NCBI GenBank assembly: GCA_022511065.1
Contig: JAFLSG010000003.1
Coordinates: 1 to 64,000 of the forward strand
Reading direction: 5' to 3'
Source of the DNA: Prevotella sp.
GTDB taxonomy: Bacteria; Bacteroidota; Bacteroidia; Bacteroidales; Bacteroidaceae
Length of the DNA: 64,000 nucleotides
Shown one piece after another: positions 35,513-43,573 of the stretch. Every line of letters starts with the position of its first letter. Position 1 is the first letter of the stretch. The translations under genes were made by a program, and so were the position numbers. A model generated the notes under the pieces. The model was not told the origin of the DNA. It saw only the letters and a list, made by a program, of their open reading frames with translations, and ran no database searches.

Positions 35513-38002
35513 TTACTTGCTTTTCTTTATTCTTGTACCTCCCATTCTCCTTTCCTTATACATCTTGGGTGTCATCTTATACTCCCTATAGAAGCAGGCA
35601 ATAAAGAAGTTGGGGGAAATAAATCCGCACTCATTGGATATTTCAAGAACGCTCTTGTCAGTCAGATTAAGTAACTCTTCCGCATGGTCGAGCATCAGCC
35701 GTTGAGCAAGTGCGCGCGGACTCTTATAGATATTGGATGTAACCAACGAATAGAATTTCTGGATATCCAGACCCGCCTCCATGCTCAGACTGCGCATAGA
35801 TAATTGCGGCAGTTTCTTGGCAAGCAGCGTCTGCTGGAGCTTTACCATCATATCCACGAACTCTGGTGTCAGTTCCGTCTTTGGGTCGATACCCTCGCCC
35901 ATGATTTCGTCGGGTGTCGGTTCCAATAGTTCTCCACCTCTTGTGCTGCAGCGTTCCGCAAAGGTCTTGATGCGCTTGAGGATACCTTGTTCTTCATTGT
36001 TTCGGCGTGCCCGCATGGAGACATTCCTGACATAGAAGTAGATATTGATGCCAAGCAGGATAGAGAAGATGAAAGCGAAAAGGGCAAACATACCCGTGGT
36101 TCGCCACCAAGGTTCATTGATGTTGATAATCCAGTCTTTCGGTTCTGTCCTCCAATCTGTCGGGGTCATAGATGCCTGCACTTCCACAATATACGTGCCA
36201 GGAGGCAGACTAACAAGCGGAAGATGGAGCTGACCACGGCTATCCACCAAGCCTTGTGAATTGTGAGTGGAATACATGTGCCAGTTCTCATCACCATACC
36301 CCTTTACCCGCACGCGATAGTAGGTTTGCTGCGGACGGAAATAGTTGAATGCGGAGAATGTCAGCGCAAGAGAGTTCTGATCATAGTTCAGATTGATTTC
36401 ATTGGTGCGGGAAAGTGCCCTGATCAGAATCACGTTTCCATCAAACTCCTTGCCCGGCTTCACCTCTTCTCCATTGACAAGCATCTTGATGAGCTTTGGC
36501 GAAAGGGAGAATGGATAGTCCGTGAGAAGCGTCTGCATCTTGCTCGGATTAAAAGTGATGACATGGTCAAGCGCCTGCATGACAATTATACCATCGGGCA
36601 GACAGAGGGCACGACCATTGACAAATGACTCGTTAGGTACAAAGTCATACTGGTTATAGCTATTGATAAATCCAGTCTTGTCACCCTCGATAGCGATACA
36701 GGAAATTCCATAACTGGTACTTACCCAGATGTTGTGCATCTTATCCTCCACCACGGCGTGAATCACATTGTTCAGCAGTCCATCGGTCTTGGTAATGACT
36801 TGCGGCAGATGGTCACTTTCCTCCTTATATAGCTGCAATCCCTGCGAAGTACCGACCCACGTCCAATGACGGCTGTCTTGATAGACGCAATTCACATCCT
36901 TACCACGAAACTTGGCTTGCTGCGGCAGATGCTCCATTTGTTTGGCATATTCCAATGACCGCTTATCCTCCCACGGATAAATGGAGAACGGCGAGGTGTA
37001 AGGACGGGAATAAAGCAACCCGCGTTTTTCCGTTCCAGCCCACATACCTCCCTGATGATCAAAGGCAATCACGTTAATATCCGTCAGAAGCGGCTTACCA
37101 TTAGTAAGCTGAAGCATCTCCACATGAACAGTCTCCTTTGTGGAAGTGTCGTAGAGCCAATAGCCATATTCCGAAGGAACATAGAGCTGTCCGTTTGCAA
37201 GGGCAAGATTATTCAGATGATAGGGAGTCTTCAGAATGGTATTCCACTTCCATTTGCCAATCTCAAAGCTTTGAAGCACAGCCCCTTTCTCGCCGTTGCG
37301 AATCTGATAGAACATATTGCCATCCGCCTTTATCACCGAAGTGTTGCTATAGCTTTGATAGTCCTCCTTACCATAGGCATAACTCGTGAAGATGGTCTCC
37401 CCCGTACTGAGTTCAACCACTTCCACCATGCCATCCTCAAAGAACATCAGCAGATATTCATCCTTGTAAGTCTCAACATCCTGCAGGTTCTCTTTGCGTA
37501 CGACCTTATAAGTCTTTTTCGATTCCGAATTAAAAAGACCATCCTCGCCAAGCAGCCACAGCTCCCCATCTTTATCTACGAACAAATCGCGCACCTTCTT
37601 TTGCATGCCCAAGCCCTTGAATTCTTCCTCGATTGAAGAAACGAACCTGTCATCAAGAAGATCCACGCAAATGACCATGTGCTTATCTTTCAGCCACAAA
37701 TGATTATAGTTGTCGAAATAGATGTGATAGTTGCCTTTGTAGTCCGAGAGCGGATATACGGTTTCCTCACCTCTGTCAAGATAGGAGAACTTCACGCCGT
37801 CGTAGAAGTTAATCTGCCCCATCGTGGTGATTACCAACTGCCCCGTCTCCATACAATAGATGGTCTGTGCGCTATTGTCGGCCAGACCATCAGCAGCATT
37901 GAACTTCTCGAATCTGCGCACAGAAATCTCCCCTCCCATCGCCGTGAAGGATGGCAGCAACAAAAGGAAAAGCTGCAAGAGCAAACTCGACTTTAACTTC
38001 AT
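35513..38002 (-). CDS. Membrane-spanning regulator: propeller and Y_Y_Y sensor with AraC-type HTH, no kinase domain
   Basis: The 829-residue protein has a signal peptide or first helix (1-24), a long periplasmic sensor with two-component-propeller repeats (for example LWLLGEDGLFN, MWAGTEKRGLLYS, TWVGTSQGLQLY, IWVSTSYGISCI), a Y_Y_Y domain (about 545-630), one membrane helix (about 640-665) and a cytoplasmic AraC-type HTH (about 730-820, SVLEISNECGFISPNFFIACFYREY). Hybrid two-component systems of this look carry histidine kinase and receiver domains between the helix and HTH; here only about 60 residues lie there. It therefore resembles SusR-type one-component membrane regulators. The usual polysaccharide-utilisation genes are not adjacent, so its ligand is unknown. 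Confidence 0.87.
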   Translation of the reverse strand: MKLKSSLLLQLFLLLLPSFTAMGGEISVRRFEKFNAADGLADNSAQTIYCMETGQLVITTMGQINFYDGVKFSYLDRGEETVYPLSDYKGNYHIYFDNYNHLWLKDKHMVICVDLLDDRFVSSIEEEFKGLGMQKKVRDLFVDKDGELWLLGEDGLFNSESKKTYKVVRKENLQDVETYKDEYLLMFFEDGMVEVVELSTGETIFTSYAYGKEDYQSYSNTSVIKADGNMFYQIRNGEKGAVLQSFEIGKWKWNTILKTPYHLNNLALANGQLYVPSEYGYWLYDTSTKETVHVEMLQLTNGKPLLTDINVIAFDHQGGMWAGTEKRGLLYSRPYTSPFSIYPWEDKRSLEYAKQMEHLPQQAKFRGKDVNCVYQDSRHWTWVGTSQGLQLYKEESDHLPQVITKTDGLLNNVIHAVVEDKMHNIWVSTSYGISCIAIEGDKTGFINSYNQYDFVPNESFVNGRALCLPDGIIVMQALDHVITFNPSKMQTLLTDYPFSLSPKLIKMLVNGEEVKPGKEFDGNVILIRALSRTNEINLNYDQNSLALTFSAFNYFRPQQTYYRVRVKGYGDENWHMYSTHNSQGLVDSRGQLHLPLVSLPPGTYIVEVQASMTPTDWRTEPKDWIININEPWWRTTGMFALFAFIFSILLGINIYFYVRNVSMRARRNNEEQGILKRIKTFAERCSTRGGELLEPTPDEIMGEGIDPKTELTPEFVDMMVKLQQTLLAKKLPQLSMRSLSMEAGLDIQKFYSLVTSNIYKSPRALAQRLMLDHAEELLNLTDKSVLEISNECGFISPNFFIACFYREYKMTPKMYKERRMGGTRIKKSK

Positions 38003-38021
38003 AAGGGTTTAGTTGACGTTG

Positions 38022-38029
38022 CAAAGATA
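38022..38029 (-). promoter_or_regulatory. -7 box TATCTTTG for the membrane AraC regulator
   Basis: Minus-strand TAnnTTTG match 19 bases upstream of the ATG at 38002. Confidence 0.7.
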
Positions 38030-38095
38030 TACAAAATCATGCGTATTACCAAATTTTATAATAGGAAAACACACGCGCGCGAAGAAAATGGGCGT

Positions 38096-38126
38096 AAAAA
38101 AAGGAAATCTTCCGAAAAAGATTCCC
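38096..38126 (-). terminator. Intrinsic terminator after tRNA-Pro
   Basis: On the minus strand GGGAATCTT-TTTCGG-AAGATTTCC forms a 9-bp stem (one G-T pair) followed by seven T. It closes the single-gene tRNA-Pro unit. Confidence 0.85.
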
Positions 38127-38134
38127 TTCGTGCG

Positions 38135-38207
38135 TCGAGGTGACAGGACTCGAACCTGCGACAGCCTGGTCCCAAACCAGGAACGCTACCAACTGCGCTA
38201 CACCTCG
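38135..38207 (-). tRNA. tRNA-Pro (anticodon TGG)
   Basis: A 73-base cloverleaf on the minus strand: acceptor CGAGGTG pairs with CACCTCG, anticodon stem CCTGG/CCAGG with loop TTTGGGA (anticodon TGG), T-arm GCAGG-TTCGAGT-CCTGT, discriminator A. CCA is not encoded. A -7 box (38225-38232) and terminator (38096-38126) bracket it as an independent unit. Confidence 0.95.
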
Positions 38208-38224
38208 CTCTGCAAAAGCGGATG

Positions 38225-38232
38225 CAAAGGTA
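38225..38232 (-). promoter_or_regulatory. -7 box TACCTTTG for tRNA-Pro
   Basis: Minus-strand TAnnTTTG match 17 bases before the mature 5' end of tRNA-Pro. Confidence 0.75.
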
Positions 38233-38267
38233 CGAACTATTTCCGACCCGTGCAAACTTTTGCCCGA

Positions 38268-39455
38268 TTATTTAATGATACCTTCCTCTACAAAGATTTT
38301 CTTCAGTGCAACCACCGAGCGATCCACCTGCTCTTCCGTATGGGTGGCCATCAGCGCATAGCGCACCAATGTGTCCTGTGGGGCACAAGCTGGCGGTATC
38401 ACGGGATTGATGAACACACCCGCCTTGAATGCAAGCGCGGTGACAAGGAATGTCTTTTCAATGTCGCGCACATAGAGTGGAATAATTGGACTTTCCGTGT
38501 CGCCAATCTCAAAGCCTTCCTCACGGAAACGCCTGAGAGCGTAATTCGTTACCTTCCAGAGTTTTTCGATGCGCTCAGGCTCTTCCTGAATGATGTGAAG
38601 TGCTTCCAAGGCAGCAGCCGTGGCGGCAGGCGTATTGGAGGCTGAGAAGATATAAGTGCGGCACGTGTGGCGCAGGAAGTTGATGGTGTCAGAATCCGCA
38701 GCGATGAATCCACCGATGGATGCCAACGACTTGGAGAACGTGCCCATAATCAAATCCACCTCATCGGTCAATCCGAAATGATCGCACACACCCCTACCCT
38801 GCTTGCCGAATACACCGAGACCATGCGCCTCATCGACCATCACCGAGCAATTATACTTGTGCTTCAATGCCACGATTTCCGGCAACTTAGCCAAGTCGCC
38901 CTCCATAGAGAACACACCATCTACCACGATAAGCTTTACAGCCTCGTGCGGTAATTTCTGGAGCAGACGCTCCAAGTCATCCATGTCGTTATGCTTGTAA
39001 CGCAGCTGCTTGGCAAACGAAAGACGACGGCCATCCACAATGCTCGCATGGTCACGGTCGTCGCAGATGATATAGTCATCCTTGCCCACCACCATGGCAA
39101 GCACACCCTGATTGACGGAGAAGCCTGTGGAGAAACAGAGACAGTCGTCCTTGCCGATGAATTTCGAGATTTCCTGCTCCAACTTCACATGCAGATCAAG
39201 CGTTCCATTCAAAAAACGGCTACCGGCACAACCCGAGCCATACTTGTCAAGTGCATCCTTTGCAGCATTTATAATACGCTGGTCTCCAGTAAGTCCCGTG
39301 TAAGCATTTGAGCCAAACATCAGAACACTATGGCCTCCCATTTCCACTTCCGTACCCTGCTTTCCGGTTATAGCGCGGAAATACGGATATACGTCAGCCT
39401 CCATGTATTTTTGCGGCTCACGGTAGTTCTTGTATCTTTCCTGTAACTGTCCCAT
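38268..39455 (-). CDS. spt: Serine palmitoyltransferase-like alpha-oxoamine synthase
   Basis: The 395-residue PLP enzyme belongs to the alpha-oxoamine synthases (SPT, KBL, BioF): GSNAYTGLTGDQRIINAA, GSGCAGSRFLNGTLDLHVKLE, VVDGVFSMEGDLAKLP, VMVDEAHGLGVFGKQGRG and IMGTFSKSLASIGGF (PLP lysine, about 240). The N-terminal QERYKNYREPQKYMEADVYPYFR fits bacterial serine palmitoyltransferase, which condenses serine and a fatty acyl-CoA to 3-ketosphinganine. Bacteroidales make sphingolipids this way. The divergent neighbour is a lipid-kinase-like gene, supporting a lipid role. KBL or BioF activity is a less likely alternative. Confidence 0.88.
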   Translation of the reverse strand: MGQLQERYKNYREPQKYMEADVYPYFRAITGKQGTEVEMGGHSVLMFGSNAYTGLTGDQRIINAAKDALDKYGSGCAGSRFLNGTLDLHVKLEQEISKFIGKDDCLCFSTGFSVNQGVLAMVVGKDDYIICDDRDHASIVDGRRLSFAKQLRYKHNDMDDLERLLQKLPHEAVKLIVVDGVFSMEGDLAKLPEIVALKHKYNCSVMVDEAHGLGVFGKQGRGVCDHFGLTDEVDLIMGTFSKSLASIGGFIAADSDTINFLRHTCRTYIFSASNTPAATAAALEALHIIQEEPERIEKLWKVTNYALRRFREEGFEIGDTESPIIPLYVRDIEKTFLVTALAFKAGVFINPVIPPACAPQDTLVRYALMATHTEEQVDRSVVALKKIFVEEGIIK

Positions 39456-39494
39456 TCCGATAGGTAAGTTTATGCAAATTTAATTTTTAGGCTG

Positions 39495-39502
39495 CAAAGG
39501 TA
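39495..39502 (-). promoter_or_regulatory. -7 box TACCTTTG for the serine palmitoyltransferase gene
   Basis: Minus-strand TAnnTTTG match 39 bases upstream of the ATG at 39455, in the divergent gap with the lipid kinase gene. Confidence 0.75.
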
Positions 39503-39596
39503 CGTTTTTTTATCAAATTGTGCAACTTTTTCTTAATAATTGTCCCTTTTTGGTATTTTTATTACGCATTCTGCGCAATTTATCCGGCAAAATTCG

Positions 39597-39604
39597 TAAT
39601 TTTG
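39597..39604 (+). promoter_or_regulatory. -7 box TAATTTTG for the lipid kinase gene, nearly leaderless
   Basis: TAnnTTTG match ending 9 bases before the ATG at 39614, so the expected leader is only a few bases. Confidence 0.7.
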
Positions 39605-39613
39605 CAGTTAATT

Positions 39614-40651
39614 ATGACCACCAGAAAAAGCATTGTATTCATCGTGAACCCCATGTCCGGAACACACTCGAAGAACGAGATTCCGGCAATGATACAGACC
39701 GCACTCGACAAGGAGCGGTTTGATGCTCAAATAAGGTTCACTGAATATGCCGGCCATGCCGCGGAAATCGCAAAAGAGTGCGTGGCGCAGAAAACGGACA
39801 TCGTGGTGGCTGTGGGAGGTGACGGCACCGTCAATGAAGTAGCGCGCTCGCTGACTCATAGCGAGACTGCACTCGCCATCATCCCTTGCGGATCCGGCAA
39901 TGGGTTGGCACGGCATCTTTGCCTGCCCCTCGACATCAAGAAAGCCATCGGCATCATCAACGCCTGCAAGATTGAGCCGTTCGACTACGGGGTTATCAAC
40001 GGACTCCCCTTCTTCTGCACCTGCGGCATGGGCTTTGACGCCTTCATATCCCTGAAGTTTGCCGAGGCTGGCAAGCGGGGGCCCATAACCTACGCGGAGA
40101 ACGTGCTGAAAGAGGGACTGAAATATAAGCCAGAGACTTATGAGGTGGAGGACGAGACGGGCGCGAAGAAATACAAGGCTTTTCTTATCGCTTGCGCCAA
40201 CGCCTCGCAATACGGAAACAATGCCTACATCGCCCCAGGAGCCACCATGACCGACGGCCAGTTGGACATCATCATCATGGAACCCTTCGATGCGCTCGAG
40301 GCGCCCCAGATTGCCGCCGACCTCTTTATGAAGACGCTCCCGAACAACTCAAAGATAAAAACCTTCCGCACCAAGAAACTGCATATACACCGCAATAATC
40401 CGGGAGCCATACACTATGACGGCGATCCCATTAGGACTGGCACTGACATCGACGTGCATATCGAGCACAACGGCATCCGCATCCTCACCAACCCCAAGGC
40501 TACGGAAGATGCGGCGCAGCCTAATTTCCTGTTGAACGCCTTCAGCGACTTCTTCAACAACATCAACAACGTGCGTGAGGACATCGAGAAGCAGGGGCGT
40601 AAGATTCAGAAACTCAACAAGGTACTGCTCCACAAACTCTCGAAACTATAG
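39614..40651 (+). CDS. Diacylglycerol/sphingosine kinase family lipid kinase
   Basis: The 345-residue protein has the DAGK catalytic domain: IVFIVNPMSGTHSKNEI, VVAVGGDGTVNEVARSLTHS (nucleotide loop) and LAIIPCGSGNGLARHL, then the C-terminal beta sandwich (FCTCGMGFDAFISLKFAE, DGQLDIIIMEPFDA, IHYDGDPI). It would phosphorylate a lipid such as diacylglycerol, undecaprenol-like lipid or a sphingoid base. Divergence from the serine palmitoyltransferase gene makes a sphingolipid substrate attractive but unproven. The longer reading frame from 39518 is rejected because it crosses the promoter; ATG at 39614 gives the normal N-terminus. Confidence 0.88.
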   Translation: MTTRKSIVFIVNPMSGTHSKNEIPAMIQTALDKERFDAQIRFTEYAGHAAEIAKECVAQKTDIVVAVGGDGTVNEVARSLTHSETALAIIPCGSGNGLARHLCLPLDIKKAIGIINACKIEPFDYGVINGLPFFCTCGMGFDAFISLKFAEAGKRGPITYAENVLKEGLKYKPETYEVEDETGAKKYKAFLIACANASQYGNNAYIAPGATMTDGQLDIIIMEPFDALEAPQIAADLFMKTLPNNSKIKTFRTKKLHIHRNNPGAIHYDGDPIRTGTDIDVHIEHNGIRILTNPKATEDAAQPNFLLNAFSDFFNNINNVREDIEKQGRKIQKLNKVLLHKLSKL

Positions 40652-40667
40652 GAAACCGCACTATAGG

Positions 40668-40877
40668 ATGCAAATCACAATACAGACCTTCCTCGTCGCA
40701 CTTGTCATCCTTATGGCGATAAGTTACGCCGTCCGCCGCATCTATCGCGCACTTGAAAACACCGATGACCCATGCCGAGGTTGCAACGGGTGCGCACTTG
40801 GAGACAAGCGGCGGGAGCAGAAGCACGAAAACAAGCCTGCGGAACACGAGAATGCGGAATGCCCGTACAAAAAATAG
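40668..40877 (+). CDS. Small Cys-rich single-span membrane protein (FeoB-associated type)
   Basis: The 69-residue protein has an N-terminal membrane helix (about 6-22, TFLVALVILMAISYAVRRI), a DPCRGCNGCALG cysteine cluster and a charged tail. This is the pattern of the FeoB-associated Cys-rich membrane proteins, although feoB is not adjacent. It may bind metal. The start at 40668 (ATG) gives the standard N-terminus; the longer frame from 40575 reads into the lipid kinase gene. It starts 16 bases after the lipid kinase stop. Confidence 0.75.
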   Translation: MQITIQTFLVALVILMAISYAVRRIYRALENTDDPCRGCNGCALGDKRREQKHENKPAEHENAECPYKK

Positions 40878-40910
40878 ACTGAAAAATTTGGCGGTATCAA
40901 ATATTATGCC

Positions 40911-40918
40911 TACCTTTG
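40911..40918 (+). promoter_or_regulatory. -7 box TACCTTTG for tRNA-Cys
   Basis: Exact TAnnTTTG match 22 bases before the mature tRNA-Cys 5' end. Confidence 0.8.
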
Positions 40919-40940
40919 CACCCGCATTCGCAAAAAACAG

Positions 40941-41015
40941 GGTGCCTTGGATGAGTGGCTTAGTCAACGGTCTGCAAAACCGTCAACGGCGGTTCGAATC
41001 CGCCAGGCACCTCCA
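40941..41015 (+). tRNA. tRNA-Cys (anticodon GCA)
   Basis: Acceptor GGTGCCT pairs with AGGCACC, anticodon stem ACGGT/ACCGT with loop CTGCAAA (anticodon GCA), T-arm GGCGG-TTCGAAT-CCGCC. The discriminator is T, the usual Cys identity base, and a CCA end is encoded (41013-41015). Own promoter and terminator. Confidence 0.95.
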
Positions 41016-41022
41016 AAACGAG

Positions 41023-41056
41023 AGACCGGCAGGGAATATCCTCGCCGGTCTTTTTC
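41023..41056 (+). terminator. Intrinsic terminator after tRNA-Cys
   Basis: AGACCGGC pairs with GCCGGTCT across a 13-base loop and is followed by five T. Confidence 0.9.
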
Positions 41057-41119
41057 ATAAAATGCCTTCTTATTCCGATAAGGTGGCATTTTACGCGCAT
41101 AAGATGCCATCTTGTTCAG
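41057..41119. repeat. 21-bp tandem repeat island, three units
   Basis: Three units of exactly 21 bp start at 41057, 41078 and 41099, each beginning ATAA and centred on TGCC or GGCA motifs. The third (ATAAGATGCCATCTTGTTC) shares CATCTTGTTC with the island at 15948-16052. The last unit overlaps the stop of the YkvA-type gene. Confidence 0.7.
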
Positions 41120-41508
41120 ACATCCTCCTTGAACAAATCAGTCACCTCGGCAATCTCGTCCTCATCAAACCACTGGGCGAGCTTTGTCTTCGCCTGCGTG
41201 ATGATTTCGGGGTCGATGCCCGTCCACACCTTCTTCAGCACATAAAGCAGCACGGCAAGGTCGTCGGTAAGTCCGGCGATGGGGATGGCATCGGGTATCA
41301 CGTCAAGCGGACTTATCATGTAGCCTAACGCACCGATGATGATAGCCTTGTCCGACTTGCTGACCTTGTCGCTCTGCAACGTGTAGTAGAGTATCAGCGC
41401 AGCATATACTAACTTCGAGCCTGCCCGCTTTGCGATGCGGGAGATTTTTTCGGCAAACTCCGATGAGGAGAACTTGCCTGCATAACTCATAAAATCGGGT
41501 AATTCCAT
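41116..41508 (-). CDS. YkvA family membrane protein (DUF1232)
   Basis: The 130-residue protein carries the DUF1232 signature ISPLDVIPDAIPIAGLTDDLAVLLYV (about 65-90) between two hydrophobic segments. The family is common and membrane-associated, but its function is unknown. Last gene of a minus-strand run after DUF1460, DUF4421 and the oxidoreductase, 13 bases from the DUF1460 stop. The start ATG is at 41506-41508. Confidence 0.9.
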   Translation of the reverse strand: MELPDFMSYAGKFSSSEFAEKISRIAKRAGSKLVYAALILYYTLQSDKVSKSDKAIIIGALGYMISPLDVIPDAIPIAGLTDDLAVLLYVLKKVWTGIDPEIITQAKTKLAQWFDEDEIAEVTDLFKEDV

Positions 41509-41521
41509 ATTCTTGTTGGTT

Positions 41522-42439
41522 TTAATGTTGTTTGTTGATTCTGATAATTCTGATTCCCGTGTGCGAGGGATGCTTCTGGAGATACTCGCGGAGCGTCATC
41601 GGCTCCTCCACCACCTTCTTATGCAACTGCGATGCATTGAGCAGATGCAACCCATCCTTCCGCCACACGGCAAAGCCTAAGTGAGCGATGTCAAGCCCCG
41701 GTTTCTTGCAGGTGATGGCGATGATGTCACCGTCATGCACCGCCTCGCGCATGGCTGCCGTATTCTTCACCTCTTGTTTGGGGATATAGCGGAACTTTCC
41801 GCCACTGACTTTCCGCTCCATGGCCGCAATCTCACTGATATATTCGGGATGCGCACGCAATGCCTGATAGCTCTGCGGATGGGTGCTCATATAGCTGACG
41901 CTCACGGTCTGAATGGCACTAAAGGGAGGATTCGGCTGCTGAATCTCGCGCACGATACCTGCCTTTGTATTGTCCGTTATCCACTCCGTGAAATAATGGA
42001 TGCGACTCGGATAGCGGTCTATCTTGCCACCCCGATAGCGCATCGCGGTTAGCACGTTCCTATAGTCGCTGTAAGTGCGGAGTCCGCGATAGGTGCAAAT
42101 GGTTAGTGCTGTCACCGTCTCCACCAACGTGGTGCAGTCTAATTCCCTCGTGTTCACCACCAATCGTTCCGCTCCCGGCTGCTCTAACGTATATGCTACG
42201 TATGGCTTGCCGATGAATTTACGGGCAAAAAACAGCGGGAAGTTTGTGGTCTTTGGCTGCTGACGTGCCTCTGCCAACAGACGACACACGGTTACGCTAT
42301 CCGATGGCTGCCCTACGAATGAGGCTGCCCTCGCCATCTGCACACTCAGGCTGCAGCAGACACCTATTATTATATAGGTGACGCGCCGCATCAGTATGCC
42401 TTTCCCATTCATTCCTATGCCCTTTCCGATAGTCTTCAT
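41522..42439 (-). CDS. DUF1460 protein, NlpC/P60-related amidase-like
   Basis: The 305-residue protein has a signal peptide (about 15-38, possibly starting at Met17) and the DUF1460 core: ELDCTTLVETVTAL with the putative catalytic Cys102, and LDIAHLGFAVWRKDG with the putative catalytic His in the C-terminal third. The family is annotated as N-acetylmuramoyl-L-alanine amidase-like and related to NlpC/P60 cysteine peptidases, so it probably acts on peptidoglycan in the periplasm. 12 bases after the DUF4421 gene. Confidence 0.85.
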   Translation of the reverse strand: MKTIGKGIGMNGKGILMRRVTYIIIGVCCSLSVQMARAASFVGQPSDSVTVCRLLAEARQQPKTTNFPLFFARKFIGKPYVAYTLEQPGAERLVVNTRELDCTTLVETVTALTICTYRGLRTYSDYRNVLTAMRYRGGKIDRYPSRIHYFTEWITDNTKAGIVREIQQPNPPFSAIQTVSVSYMSTHPQSYQALRAHPEYISEIAAMERKVSGGKFRYIPKQEVKNTAAMREAVHDGDIIAITCKKPGLDIAHLGFAVWRKDGLHLLNASQLHKKVVEEPMTLREYLQKHPSHTGIRIIRINKQH

Positions 42440-42451
42440 TTTCTTTCTTCC

Positions 42452-43567
42452 TTATTTCTTTGCTTCCCGATACTTCTTCTTCAGTCCGAAGTTGTAGCCT
42501 ATGTATCCGTTCATCGAGCCAAACACATTGTTAGCCACAAATCGCGAGGTGTGATAGTTGTTCGTTCGCACGATGACACTCAGTCCTGCATACCACCGCG
42601 TGTTGTTATATACCAAGCCAAAGCGCCCGATGCCGTCAAGATTGACTTTGGAGAAGTCAAAGCCTTTGCGCTCATCTGCCGTCTTGCCATAACTCGTCTT
42701 GTAAGCCAACGCCATCTGCGCACTCGCACAGAAAAGCCAATTCTTGGCGAACACCCAGTTGTAGGCATAGCCTCCCGACAGGTTGAAATCGGTATATTTG
42801 ATGTCGCGGAACATCAGTCCGCTATCTAACTCCATCTCTTCCTCGCTCGAAAGCCTATCCTCCAACGCATCCCGCAACTTCTGGAAGTCAAGGTCGAGCG
42901 TGTTCTGCGAATAGCCTGCCCCCGCCATCCACGAGCCGCAACTCACTTTCTGACAAGTGGATTGACTGAAAGCGGCAGGATAAGAGAAGTGCCCGTGGTT
43001 GAAGATATAGTAGGCATTTGCACCCGTAATCCCCACCTTTACGCCCGCAAAGGGCATTCCCTCAAAGCGACTGCCGTCAATGCCGCCCCCAAGTTTCACA
43101 TCACGAATCTTATAGTCACTGCCCGAGCGCCGGTAATATAGATCCACACCTATCTGCGACGAGTAAATGCTCAAATCTATCTCTTTCTTCAATCCGCTCT
43201 GCGAAAAACCGATATGACTGATGTCAAATGTATAGCCGAGAAAGAACCAGCGCCACCCAAAGTAAGGCCCAATCTTCATCGTACCATCGGGAGCCAGCGT
43301 AAACGACTGGTCATTGCCATTCAGTCCGAAACTCTCAAATGTCCGCGTCAGCTGCATCATCACCGTAAACTCATAATGTTGCGGTTCGATGTATTCTTTG
43401 TGCAGTCGGTCGAATCCACGGATAGTCCTGCGGATTGCACCAATCTCGCGAGGCTTCGAAAGCGTGTCTGCTTTCTCTGCCGGAATCCCGACCATCACGC
43501 TATCCCTCTCCTCACCCGACACACAGGCGACGATTAGCAGCAATAGGATGGTCAGCCAACTCCTCAC
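42452..43567 (-). CDS. DUF4421 outer-membrane beta-barrel-like protein
   Basis: The 371-residue protein begins with a signal sequence (MRSWLTILLLLIVACVSG) and continues as amphipathic beta strands with aromatic ends (FGWRWFFLGYTFDISHIGF, YIGYNFGLKKKY), the pattern of the DUF4421 family. It is probably an outer-membrane protein; IVAC could be a lipobox. The start is GTG at 43565-43567, six bases after the stop of the upstream oxidoreductase; no better ATG precedes the signal sequence. Function unknown. Confidence 0.8.
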   Translation of the reverse strand: MRSWLTILLLLIVACVSGEERDSVMVGIPAEKADTLSKPREIGAIRRTIRGFDRLHKEYIEPQHYEFTVMMQLTRTFESFGLNGNDQSFTLAPDGTMKIGPYFGWRWFFLGYTFDISHIGFSQSGLKKEIDLSIYSSQIGVDLYYRRSGSDYKIRDVKLGGGIDGSRFEGMPFAGVKVGITGANAYYIFNHGHFSYPAAFSQSTCQKVSCGSWMAGAGYSQNTLDLDFQKLRDALEDRLSSEEEMELDSGLMFRDIKYTDFNLSGGYAYNWVFAKNWLFCASAQMALAYKTSYGKTADERKGFDFSKVNLDGIGRFGLVYNNTRWYAGLSVIVRTNNYHTSRFVANNVFGSMNGYIGYNFGLKKKYREAKK

Positions 43568-43573
43568 CTTCCG

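Noticed and set aside
39518..39613. N-terminal extension of the lipid kinase
   Set aside because: It runs through the -7 box TAATTTTG and adds residues before the conserved VFIVNPMSG start region.
40575..40667. Upstream extension of the small Cys-rich membrane protein
   Set aside because: The extra residues come from the lipid kinase gene read in another frame and would bury the membrane helix; the ATG at 40668 gives the normal short protein.
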